From: Acinetobacter sp. HY1485
GTDB taxonomy: Bacteria > Pseudomonadota > Gammaproteobacteria > Pseudomonadales > Moraxellaceae
NCBI RefSeq assembly: GCF_027568475.1
Contig: NZ_JANKZG010000011.1
Coordinates: 1 to 48,249, forward strand
Direction: 5' to 3'
Length of the DNA stretch: 48,249 nt
Under the pieces are notes generated by a model, which saw only the letters and a list, made by a program, of their open reading frames with translations, did no database searches and was not told where the DNA came from. Shown here piece by piece: positions 24,587-33,364 of this stretch. Within the stretch, counting starts at the first letter, position 1, and each line of letters starts with the position of its first letter. The position numbers and the translations under genes are program-made.

Positions 24587-27112
24587 CTACTGAATCACTT
24601 CACTAAAATTAGGTGCATCCACATCAAAATCATCACCCCACCAACGTGTACGGTGTTGCTGACGCTGTGCCTTTCTTAATACTTTTTCGCGGTATCCTGG
24701 TGCAATCATATCTTGAAAGTTGTCAAACAATAAACGGTTAGTGGCAAGCTTGGTATACCAAAGGTTCTGAGCAGGGATCTTACTTTTGATTGCCTTAAAT
24801 GCTTCATTCGCTGCATTAGTATCCTTACCGTCATACCATTGGTTTGCATTGCCTACCGTCACACCCAAAGCAGTTTTAATATCTGAACCTAATGGGCCAA
24901 CAAGAAAATCAGATACGCCTCGCCCTGTTGGATCCACACCTGCAGAAATAATATCACCCAAAACAGGTAAACCACCGCCTGCTACTACCGACTTGCCCAA
25001 GAATGCCAATGCAATATTTGGATCGCTACCATCCCACATAGGTTGAGGGTTATTGCCATTTGCCAACTCTTTAAGTTGGACAACAAGACCACCCAATACA
25101 GTCATCGTTGCCGCTAAAGATGCAGCATATATAACCTTGCCTTGTAGAGTAGGTTGAGCCATTGCACGTGAACCGTGCTTCATTAAGAATGCAGCCGAGA
25201 ATGTTTTAAACTGCAACATACTTTTAATGATCTCACCCATACCACTACCTTTTTGTTGCCCGGCAGACATTAATGTGCGTTCACGTAAACCACCCTCAAT
25301 AACTGCCATACCTTGTTCATCTAATAGATGGGTTTGAAACTGTGTGGCAACTTGTTCACGTACCTGACGTGGATTTTCAAAGTGCTTTAATGCCTCATCA
25401 GGAATTTCATAGATTGACTGAGCTGACATAAGCTTGTGACCTTTTGAATCAAGTACTGGTTCAGCCAAGCGCATCACTTGCCATGCACGTTCATCTAGTC
25501 CTGTATTTTTTAACAACTCTCGGTCATTGGCATCTAGATCATTCCAATCTTTTGTACGTGTTAAACGTCCGTACTTTTCCATTAATAATTTAGAAAACCC
25601 AATTTTTGAAGCTGCAGTTAATGCATTCAGACCTGATACACGCATCACTTGGTTAGCAATACCACTTGATACACGTGCAAATTTTTCAGCCTTACCATGT
25701 GTTGATGTCAAACCATCATCTGCCCAACGTGCAATAGACCCCAACATTTCTTCTGTCGCTAAACCTAAGCTATGTGCTTGCTCACGATCTGCTTTATTTT
25801 TTGGATTTAATTCATGTAGTAACTCACCAAATACTTTTGTATATGCCAAGCCATGTACGGATGCTGTTTTTTTAATGGTTGCCTGATCTGCAACTGATGA
25901 AATTGTTGTACCACCTAGCATCGATGCAACATTAAGTGAGCGATAACCAATCCCTAAATTGGCTAAAACCTCGCTTTGTGGGGTATTACCGCCTGTAAAT
26001 TCGTTAAACATGGTTTCAGCACGTTTGCGTTTTTTCTGTGTTTGGTCGTGCTCGAGGTCACGATCAAAAGATTTTCGTTCTGCTGCATCCATCAAAATAC
26101 GCATGGCATTTTTTGGGTTGCTCCCTAAGTTTTCGACCATGGCAATATCTTTAGATAAGCCACTAATATGTGCCTCAACCAAATCAACAAACGGCGTACC
26201 CCCAAACTCATGTTGATAATCCAACCATGCATCTGCATCTTTAAAATGAAGTACACGACTATCGGAATGTTTATTGGTTACTTTTGAAGTACCACCACCT
26301 GCACGCTGTCGCCCTATCTCAATCTTATTTGCCCCATCAGACACAAGCGTATCAAACGCATTATCTAGCAGTTCTTTTATTTCATCGTTGTTATAAAGCT
26401 GACCATCTTCTTTAACGTACTTATCTCGGTTAATGAGGTCTGTGGCTTTGGCCACCCATGCTTCCTTGCCTGCTTTAGCAATTTTTTCTAGGCTATGCGT
26501 TTGTGGTAAACCCCAATCATCTAGCTTACCAATGTCACCCCCTGCACGGTTAAATCGCTCACGCATATCATCAAAGACTTTACCCATCTTATTGCTGATT
26601 TGTTTTGCAACCGTATTACCTGTGTCTTGGTTAAAGCGTTCACGAATAATATCTTCAACAAGCTTTTGATCTGTAAATACACCCATTGCACCTTTAATGT
26701 TGGTATAGAGATCTACCAACTGACCTTTATAAATTGAAGCTAATGCACGTGCCTGACTATCTAAAGATTGAATACCTGACATATCGCCGTGTGGTGCAAC
26801 CATACGATCTACAACATCCATCGGTGCTAATCGCTCATGATCTAATAAAGCAATGTTTTGATTTTGTTTTAAGGCATCTTGAGCAAATATCTGACGTTTA
26901 CGTTTCATGTCCGATTTAATATCAATCGCAACTTGCTCACCTGCCGCCGCAATACGTTCCGATTGGCTCATGTTTCGCCACTTATCAATATCTTGCTTTG
27001 CTAAGCTTTTCATGGCATCACGAACACGCTGTTCAATTTTTTGAGCTTCTTGCTGATTAAGTTTTGCTTTACCTAGTGCCTTTGCTACGGCTTCTTTACA
27101 TTGTTGTTTCAT
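24587..27112 (-). CDS. Internal virion/ejection protein, gp16-position
   Basis: The 841-aa protein is mostly helical and charged ('EAQKIEQRVRDAMKSLAKQD', 'DDMRERFNRAGGDIGKLDDW'), with a hydrophobic Ala-rich segment near residue 660 ('VIYAASLAATMTVLGGLVVQ'). I chose the ATG at 27112; a GTG directly precedes it and the upstream stop overlaps. It is the last of four consecutive large proteins between TtpB and terminase, the place of T7 gp13-16, which form the internal core and are ejected into the host. Sequence alone does not prove this. Confidence 0.65.
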   Translation of the reverse strand: MKQQCKEAVAKALGKAKLNQQEAQKIEQRVRDAMKSLAKQDIDKWRNMSQSERIAAAGEQVAIDIKSDMKRKRQIFAQDALKQNQNIALLDHERLAPMDVVDRMVAPHGDMSGIQSLDSQARALASIYKGQLVDLYTNIKGAMGVFTDQKLVEDIIRERFNQDTGNTVAKQISNKMGKVFDDMRERFNRAGGDIGKLDDWGLPQTHSLEKIAKAGKEAWVAKATDLINRDKYVKEDGQLYNNDEIKELLDNAFDTLVSDGANKIEIGRQRAGGGTSKVTNKHSDSRVLHFKDADAWLDYQHEFGGTPFVDLVEAHISGLSKDIAMVENLGSNPKNAMRILMDAAERKSFDRDLEHDQTQKKRKRAETMFNEFTGGNTPQSEVLANLGIGYRSLNVASMLGGTTISSVADQATIKKTASVHGLAYTKVFGELLHELNPKNKADREQAHSLGLATEEMLGSIARWADDGLTSTHGKAEKFARVSSGIANQVMRVSGLNALTAASKIGFSKLLMEKYGRLTRTKDWNDLDANDRELLKNTGLDERAWQVMRLAEPVLDSKGHKLMSAQSIYEIPDEALKHFENPRQVREQVATQFQTHLLDEQGMAVIEGGLRERTLMSAGQQKGSGMGEIIKSMLQFKTFSAAFLMKHGSRAMAQPTLQGKVIYAASLAATMTVLGGLVVQLKELANGNNPQPMWDGSDPNIALAFLGKSVVAGGGLPVLGDIISAGVDPTGRGVSDFLVGPLGSDIKTALGVTVGNANQWYDGKDTNAANEAFKAIKSKIPAQNLWYTKLATNRLLFDNFQDMIAPGYREKVLRKAQRQQHRTRWWGDDFDVDAPNFSEVIQ

Positions 27113-27114
27113 CA

Positions 27115-29955
27115 CTATTCACCAAATTGTAAGGCACAACTTAACGCTGTTTGTGTTGCCAAAATATCTTCGTCTGCTTGCTTTGTTTCTGCTTCTAATT
27201 CATCAAGCCGTTCACGTAATGTCATGGTAATTTCTTCAATCTGACCATCTGGACGTTCACGACTTACCGAGATCAATTGGTCAGGCTGTTGCGTGATGAT
27301 GTTAAGTGCAGATTGCTGTTCAGGAGTTTCACCAAACAACGAGCCTTGCCGTGGATCTCCCATTGCTTCAACTTCATCTAGTTTGTTTTGGATATTTTCG
27401 GTAATGGCTTTTGCACTACGATTATTTTCTGCAAATACATTTAAATAATCTCTCGCACCTGTACTTAATCCATCATCTACCAACTGACCTTGGTTTAAAT
27501 AATCTCGGACATTTGAACCACTTGATTTAATATCACTTAATTTTTGTGCCGCTTGTGCCAAATCTTGGGCAATCGTGTTGGAGTGACGACCCCCTTGTTT
27601 TACTAAATCGCCAAGCTGTGCAATTTGTGGGGCAACACGCAACAATGAATTGAGTACAGTTTTACTATCATCGTCTAAATGCTCAGATAAACGTGCAACT
27701 AGATTAGGATCATTATAAGCTTTATGTACTAAAGCAGATTCAATACGGCGTTTACCATCTTGGCTTAAACGTCCATCACCTGTCATCAAGCTACCTTGCT
27801 CAGATTTAGGCAAAGCAGATAAAAACTGACGCACATAGTCCATTGAACCATCTAGGTTAATATGACCATCTTGATTCAGCTTTAATAAGCTTGCGTCAGG
27901 CAATCGGTCTGCATCGGTTGATGCTCGTTCTGTACTACTAAAATGCGCTACGTCCGATTCATTAGCCAAACGTGCAAACTGAACGCGGTCAGTATCTGTT
28001 AAACGTCTACGAACTAATACAGGGTTATCAATTCCTGATATATCTAAACCACGTTGCGTTGCATAATCTTCTACATAGCTACGGTACGCATCAGCTTTAC
28101 CATCTTCATAAGCACGACCTATGGCAAGGGTACGCCCATTACCACTTTCCACGGCGTTATCATGACCAATAATCGGTGCACCATCTGATATTTTAGGACT
28201 CTCAGCCAATAATTCAGGTTTTAAATCATTGGCCATATCTTCAATTTGTTGTTTTGATGCTGTACGTGTACGGTCACGTGGTTGTAACTCGGCAGGATAT
28301 GCAGGGTTAGTATTTAAATTACGATCATTAGAAGTAATAAGATCATCTAAATTATGCACTTCATAGCTAAAATCGTAGGCAGATCCATCTAATGCATTTA
28401 CACGGCTAATACCATTACCGCCGTACCGACTGCTCACATTATTCCATTTACCTTGCCACTTCTGTAAAGCCTGCCCAACGGTTAAACCTTTCATTGCATT
28501 ATTATTTACAATGTCATTTGCGTTCTTAGCATCATATTGACGCACCACGTCAATGAGTGGTCGTGATTGATCTGCTTTTAAAACTTTGACTGCACCCGAT
28601 GGCCCAAGTAAATGACCTAAATAAAACTCCGAACCACTTGGATCTCGCCCCAATCCTTTACGCATTACCTTGTTGGATTCTTCAATATGCTTTAAGCCAA
28701 TACGGATTTGCTCATTTACATCTGCACGGTTCTGACCACCCAAACGTTTCCACGATGAATCTAGAACTTGAAACAAACCATTTGCTGATGATGTCGGGTT
28801 TTGTGCACGGCTTTGGAATGTACCACCTGTCTCGATGTGGCTAATTGTCAAGGCAATACTTGGATCTATCCCTGCTTGTTGTGCTTTATTTGCAATCAGC
28901 TTGGCATTATCAGATAGGTTGTAAGCATTGTAATTAATCGGTTGTGTGGCTTTTTGCTCTTGTTTTATTTCATGTGGCACATTTACAGGTTGCGCCGTGT
29001 TCATCTGCTCACGTGCAACATCGAGGTTTTGATAATGCTTTTCTTGAGTGGGCTTATCTGCAGTGTTTAAAGCACTGTTATCTACCTCAGTTTCATTATT
29101 GTGTAAGACTTGTTGGGTTGCATCTTGTCTAGCATCGTACTGAGTATCTGTTAAATCTTGGCTTTTACGCCCCATATAACGAGCGCCACCAAATAATAAA
29201 CCACCTAGTATTAAGTCTGTGGCTAAACCCTCACCTGTAAACTCATATTGTTTGGATTCCTTGTCATAGCCATTATTGCTCAGTACCGCATGGCTAATAG
29301 CCTGACCACCTTGTGACAAACCTGCCGCACCACCTACCGATACGGCAGCATCTTTTAACAAACCGCCTGTACCCTTAAAGCCATAAGATGCAGGTAAAAA
29401 AGTACCTACACCATCGACCACGGCGTTGGTTGTGGCCACTTGTAAAGCAGTTTGCTTATCAACTCCTTTATGTACTAAATCATGGTAAACATAATCACCT
29501 GTTGAGCCTGCAGTTAAAGATGCTGCACCTAATGCTCCACCTGTAGCCGCACCCAAACCACCACGTAAAGTATAATCACCAAGCGATAAAGCAATATTGC
29601 CCAACGTACCTGTATTTTCTTTGTCCTCCAACATATCAATACCTGCATACGTCAGATCATCACGTTTTTTTTGTCGCTTAGCTTGAAACTCATCAAAACT
29701 TTCTTTAGGTAACCCTTCATCTTGTGAGTCTTGATAACTATAAGCTAATCGGTCGCCAACAGCCTCAAGTGGACGCATCACTGCATTACCCACTTTAATT
29801 ACCCCAACTGCACCACCACGCAAAAATGCAGATCCTGCACCATCAAAAAACCCAGCTTCTTTTTTTGGTGCTACCGCATTGCCTAGATCTGTTTGGAGTG
29901 TTGCTTGTTGTTCGTCTTGTTCTTGCGTATTTGCATCATTTAGCCACGTTGCCAT
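27115..29955 (-). CDS. Ejection protein: lytic transglycosylase fused to DdrB-like ParB domain
   Basis: The 946-aa protein has three parts. Residues ~1-330 are Gly/Ala-rich and amphipathic ('GLGAATGGALGAASLTAGS'). Residues ~345-480 form an SLT lysozyme-like domain: catalytic Glu in 'LTISHIETGGTFQSRA', then 'SANGLFQVLDSSWK' and 'YLGHLLGPSGA'. Residues ~545-680 match the ParB-like domain of DdrB-type proteins: 'RDRTRTASKQQIEDMANDL', 'PIIGHDNAVESGNGRTLAIG' and 'VRRRLTDTDRVQFARLAN'. P1 DdrB belongs to a virion-injected anti-restriction system. The transglycosylase would open the cell wall during DNA entry, as in T7 gp16. Confidence 0.82.
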   Translation of the reverse strand: MATWLNDANTQEQDEQQATLQTDLGNAVAPKKEAGFFDGAGSAFLRGGAVGVIKVGNAVMRPLEAVGDRLAYSYQDSQDEGLPKESFDEFQAKRQKKRDDLTYAGIDMLEDKENTGTLGNIALSLGDYTLRGGLGAATGGALGAASLTAGSTGDYVYHDLVHKGVDKQTALQVATTNAVVDGVGTFLPASYGFKGTGGLLKDAAVSVGGAAGLSQGGQAISHAVLSNNGYDKESKQYEFTGEGLATDLILGGLLFGGARYMGRKSQDLTDTQYDARQDATQQVLHNNETEVDNSALNTADKPTQEKHYQNLDVAREQMNTAQPVNVPHEIKQEQKATQPINYNAYNLSDNAKLIANKAQQAGIDPSIALTISHIETGGTFQSRAQNPTSSANGLFQVLDSSWKRLGGQNRADVNEQIRIGLKHIEESNKVMRKGLGRDPSGSEFYLGHLLGPSGAVKVLKADQSRPLIDVVRQYDAKNANDIVNNNAMKGLTVGQALQKWQGKWNNVSSRYGGNGISRVNALDGSAYDFSYEVHNLDDLITSNDRNLNTNPAYPAELQPRDRTRTASKQQIEDMANDLKPELLAESPKISDGAPIIGHDNAVESGNGRTLAIGRAYEDGKADAYRSYVEDYATQRGLDISGIDNPVLVRRRLTDTDRVQFARLANESDVAHFSSTERASTDADRLPDASLLKLNQDGHINLDGSMDYVRQFLSALPKSEQGSLMTGDGRLSQDGKRRIESALVHKAYNDPNLVARLSEHLDDDSKTVLNSLLRVAPQIAQLGDLVKQGGRHSNTIAQDLAQAAQKLSDIKSSGSNVRDYLNQGQLVDDGLSTGARDYLNVFAENNRSAKAITENIQNKLDEVEAMGDPRQGSLFGETPEQQSALNIITQQPDQLISVSRERPDGQIEEITMTLRERLDELEAETKQADEDILATQTALSCALQFGE

Positions 29956-29956
29956 A

Positions 29957-31996
29957 TTACAATCCTATTTGATATGCGACTTGATCACGTGAATTAAGCA
30001 GCTCATACAAACGTGCACCTGTTTGATCTTTACGATCTGTCATACGCAAACGGTAGTTGTTTCTAAAGTAGCTTGTAGGTTGTTTAAATTTATCTGCCAA
30101 ACGCTCATAACCTTGCTCAATACGGTTTTCAAAAATCTGATCTTCCATGCCATAAGGTTTAGCAACCTTCCAATCGCTCGACTTACCACCTAAAGCGCGT
30201 GTAAAAGATCCGTTTTGTGTATAAATTCCACCTGTAGACAAGGCCAAAGCTGAATTTAAAACTTGTTTATCAGGGGTGTCATCTTTGACGTGTACCGTAC
30301 CTGTTTGATTTGCCACATCAGCGTAAAGGCTCTTAAATACGGCGTACTGTTGATCCGAAGCTGTACCTTGTACTGTTTGCCCTACATAAGTATTAAATGC
30401 TGAACGTAAATCATCCTCTTTGGGCAGATAAAAGTTTTTACTTTGCTGTAAAGCATGGCCACGAATAATTGAAGTGGCTACGTCTATACCATCTGTAGAG
30501 TGCAAGTTATTCATTTTGGCCACACCTGCAGATACATAAATATTATCTTTATTACCAAGCTGACCTAGTACCGCACCCCATACCTTATTACCACCTGTTA
30601 CACCCTTAGTTTGATTGATCAACTGACCAATAAAATCTAATTTTTGTACGGGTGTTTTGGCTTCCCATTCTTGTTTAGCATTCGGTAAATCTGCAGGGCC
30701 AATGGGTAGCATTTTAATTGTGCCATCTGTTTTTTGCATCGAAACTAAATTAATGCCGTTATGAACCACGTTACCAATAAAGTTACTTGGGTTCATGCGT
30801 AGATCTATCGCCGTAGTCGGCTTAACCTCTAAACCTTTGCTTTGAGCAGATTGGTTAGGATCGGTTTCATTTTGTTTTTTCTTTTGATCGTAAATGCCTT
30901 GGTAGACACTTAATAACTTTTTAATATCGGCAGGATTTGAAGTTTTGGTACTTTGTACTTGTTGCTCAAACTCATTAATCTTTTTAAGTTGATCTGGTGC
31001 ACTTAAATGAGCAAACTGCTGAATCTTGTCATAGTGGGCATTGTATAAACCAAACTCACCCTCGTTAGGTGTGCCTGCAACTGCCGTTTTAACATTGGCA
31101 ATATAGGTATCATCAATTGGTAGGCCTGACATTACTTGGGTTTTAAAATCGTTGAGTACCTTGCCTGACTCAGACACACGGCGATTCTCCTGTGCATCTA
31201 ATTTATTTTGAATAGATGTTTTTACAGATAGGATCTGTTTACGAATACCTTGTGTTTGTTCTTCTGTTAAATATGTTTTTTCGCCCAGTGTGCTTTCAAT
31301 CATTGTGAGTGCATTAGGATCTTGCAAGGTAGTGGCATCTGTAATGGAACGCTGTACGCCATTATATTCTTGTGTTGCACGAAACTTGGTTTTAGCCTCA
31401 GCTTTTTGCGATTCACCAATGGTTAGACCATCCACATATTTATCAAATTTTTGGCGACCTTGTTCTTGGTCTTGATCACGTCCATAGATCTGTGAAGCAT
31501 CACTTAGATTAGTGAGTTGTATTTGCTCATCTGCTTTGATCTGCAAGGGTGCAAAACTAGAACGGCTTTTATTAACACTTGAATTCCATGAATCACGCAT
31601 ACTTTGCTTAAATGCATCAGGAATATTAGGTTCTAGTGTTTTAAATATCTCGTCAGACTTCTGTGTAAGCTCTGCATTGGCGTCTTGTGCTGATATTGCC
31701 CCATTACCTACTCTATTTTTTATATCGGCGTAGGCATCACTAAACTGCGTAGAATAAGCATCATCAACGTGTAGCTGTGCTTTTTGCTCTGCGATCTTAT
31801 TATTATTTAGTTCAGCAACCTTATTGGCCGCTTCGTTTTGTCGCTGTTCTTGGTCTTGCTGTTGGGCTTTTTGTGCAATAACACGACTTGCATTACCAAC
31901 CGCTTGCCCTAAATCAGATAGGTTATTTTGTGGTAAATGCGTTTGCTGAACTTCGGGCAATGCATTACCAAAGTTTCCTATTGGAATTTTAGCCAT
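29957..31996 (-). CDS. Internal virion protein, gp15-like
   Basis: The 679-aa protein starts at the ATG 31996, overlapping the upstream stop (TAATG). 'IPIGNFGNALPEVQQTHLPQ' at the start and 'LGQAVGNASRVIAQKAQQQD' resemble T7 gp15-type internal virion proteins of podoviruses. The remainder is long alpha-helical with many Gln/Asp/Lys. It has no membrane segment or enzyme motif. It lies between the gp14-like and transglycosylase genes as in T7 (14-15-16). It probably forms the periplasmic ejection tube. Confidence 0.75.
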   Translation of the reverse strand: MAKIPIGNFGNALPEVQQTHLPQNNLSDLGQAVGNASRVIAQKAQQQDQEQRQNEAANKVAELNNNKIAEQKAQLHVDDAYSTQFSDAYADIKNRVGNGAISAQDANAELTQKSDEIFKTLEPNIPDAFKQSMRDSWNSSVNKSRSSFAPLQIKADEQIQLTNLSDASQIYGRDQDQEQGRQKFDKYVDGLTIGESQKAEAKTKFRATQEYNGVQRSITDATTLQDPNALTMIESTLGEKTYLTEEQTQGIRKQILSVKTSIQNKLDAQENRRVSESGKVLNDFKTQVMSGLPIDDTYIANVKTAVAGTPNEGEFGLYNAHYDKIQQFAHLSAPDQLKKINEFEQQVQSTKTSNPADIKKLLSVYQGIYDQKKKQNETDPNQSAQSKGLEVKPTTAIDLRMNPSNFIGNVVHNGINLVSMQKTDGTIKMLPIGPADLPNAKQEWEAKTPVQKLDFIGQLINQTKGVTGGNKVWGAVLGQLGNKDNIYVSAGVAKMNNLHSTDGIDVATSIIRGHALQQSKNFYLPKEDDLRSAFNTYVGQTVQGTASDQQYAVFKSLYADVANQTGTVHVKDDTPDKQVLNSALALSTGGIYTQNGSFTRALGGKSSDWKVAKPYGMEDQIFENRIEQGYERLADKFKQPTSYFRNNYRLRMTDRKDQTGARLYELLNSRDQVAYQIGL

Positions 31997-32412
31997 TATT
32001 TCCACCCACTTGCAGCTGCAGAAGTTGCATTTAAAGTACCTGCTGCTAAAGCTGTATTAGCATTAGATTGATACTGCTTAGCTTGTGCTTGTAATCGCTG
32101 TGATGAGTTATAGCCCGTTTGTTCTGCAATCTTTGCATCATATTGACCGCCGTATTCAATCTCATCGTTAATTTTAATGGCGGTACCTTCGTTAATATCC
32201 AAGCCATTCTCTGCTGCAGCGGCACGTGCTTGAGATTGCTGTTTCTCTTTTTGTTTTAAAATACGATCTGCTTCTAAACGCCCACGTGCAGATGTTGCAT
32301 CTGCATCCGCTTGTGCCTGTTCTTTGGCTGTTTTATTGGACTCATATGCTGAATAACCCGTAATAGCCGCACTTGCTACAGCGGCGGCAGCTGCAACTGC
32401 AACCCAACTCAT
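31996..32412 (-). CDS. Internal virion protein, gp14-like
   Basis: The 138-aa protein has an N-terminal hydrophobic Ala-rich segment ('MSWVAVAAAAAVASAAITGY'), then a Gln/Ala/Glu-rich helical part ('AAAAENGLDINEGTAIKIND'). This is the usual look of T7 gp14-type core proteins, which insert in the outer membrane on ejection. It is coupled to neighbours on both sides: its start overlaps the cupin-like gene's stop, and its stop overlaps the next start. Confidence 0.75.
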   Translation of the reverse strand: MSWVAVAAAAAVASAAITGYSAYESNKTAKEQAQADADATSARGRLEADRILKQKEKQQSQARAAAAENGLDINEGTAIKINDEIEYGGQYDAKIAEQTGYNSSQRLQAQAKQYQSNANTALAAGTLNATSAAASGWK

Positions 32413-32912
32413 GCTAAAAACTCCTTATGGTTGTAATTAATTGCTTTAAGAAAAGTCTCTATTTGGTCATCAGGCACAATCACCTGTGCTTCTATTTTTT
32501 CTAGATCTGTTTCTTGGGTAGGATGAATTGTTAGCCATGACGCATCTGTATGAAAATAACCAATACGCTTCGTACCGGGCATTGATTTAATTACTTGCGG
32601 TGCTGTTACTGTTTTAATGCCATGCTCTGTGGCAAGCGTTACAGTACCTTTAAGTAAAATATTTAAGTGTTCTGTACGGTGCATCTTACTTACCACCAAC
32701 GCACCTGCAGGTGCATCCATTTGGCGCATGTAAACATCAGGGGCAAAATAGTGATGGATGGGCATATCCAATGCTTCAATATCACCTTGCTCTATTTGCT
32801 CGGTCATTTGAGTCTGTACGCCACGCACCACATCAATGTAGGTTTTTTGGAAAACATCACCTAAAACACGCTTTAACAGTTCTGTATTATCAGGGGCAAT
32901 AACTTCACTCAT
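32409..32912 (-). CDS. Cupin-like phage protein
   Basis: I chose the ATG at 32912 ('MSEVIAPDNTELL'), which overlaps the acetyltransferase stop (ATGA). The 167-aa protein has a single beta-barrel pattern: 'YMRQMDAPAGALVVSKMHRT', 'EHLNILLKGTVTLATEHGIK' and 'MPGTKRIGYFHTDASWLTIH', with His residues spaced as in cupins. Such proteins recur in podovirus tail/ejection operons with unknown function. Confidence 0.75.
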   Translation of the reverse strand: MSEVIAPDNTELLKRVLGDVFQKTYIDVVRGVQTQMTEQIEQGDIEALDMPIHHYFAPDVYMRQMDAPAGALVVSKMHRTEHLNILLKGTVTLATEHGIKTVTAPQVIKSMPGTKRIGYFHTDASWLTIHPTQETDLEKIEAQVIVPDDQIETFLKAINYNHKEFLA

Positions 32913-33364
32913 GCTTCTAATACTCCATCTAATACAACGCCGTACTCTGTTAAACCAAAGTGCTGATACAAACGTGTGCAAGCGCGAGATTTAACACCTG
33001 TAGTTGTACCTGCCTGTACCCGATCTGCCCCGACAATCTTCGCCCAAGACATAAACGCATCCACCAATAAATACGCTGCACGTGTATTTCGATAATCAGG
33101 CTTTACATACATCACGTAATCAAAGGCAATTTTTTCATTATTAAACCAATCTTTGCCTACACCTCCTGCAAAGCCACCAACCACATCACCTGTTGCTGTT
33201 TCTACAACAAATAAAGCCCCTGTTTTTAGTAACTCTTTATAGTGTTGTTCTGCTTTGCTTGCATCATATTCACGGCGTTGGTAATGGGGTGACTCTTGCA
33301 TAAAGTCACGCCCAAATAAGACAAGGATTGGAATATCTGACAATGTTGCTACACGTACTTTCAT
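32909..33364 (-). CDS. GNAT-family acetyltransferase in tail operon
   Basis: The 151-aa protein has the GNAT fold: 'VRVATLSDIPILVLFGRDF', 'FVVETATGDVVGGFAGG', 'MYVKPDYRNTRAAYLLVDAF' (acetyl-CoA binding region) and a C-terminal 'LYQHFGLTEYGVV'. Small GNAT proteins between tail tubular and ejection genes are common in T7-like phages; the target is unknown. Its start overlaps the TtpB stop (TAATG). Confidence 0.85.
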   Translation of the reverse strand: MKVRVATLSDIPILVLFGRDFMQESPHYQRREYDASKAEQHYKELLKTGALFVVETATGDVVGGFAGGVGKDWFNNEKIAFDYVMYVKPDYRNTRAAYLLVDAFMSWAKIVGADRVQAGTTTGVKSRACTRLYQHFGLTEYGVVLDGVLEA

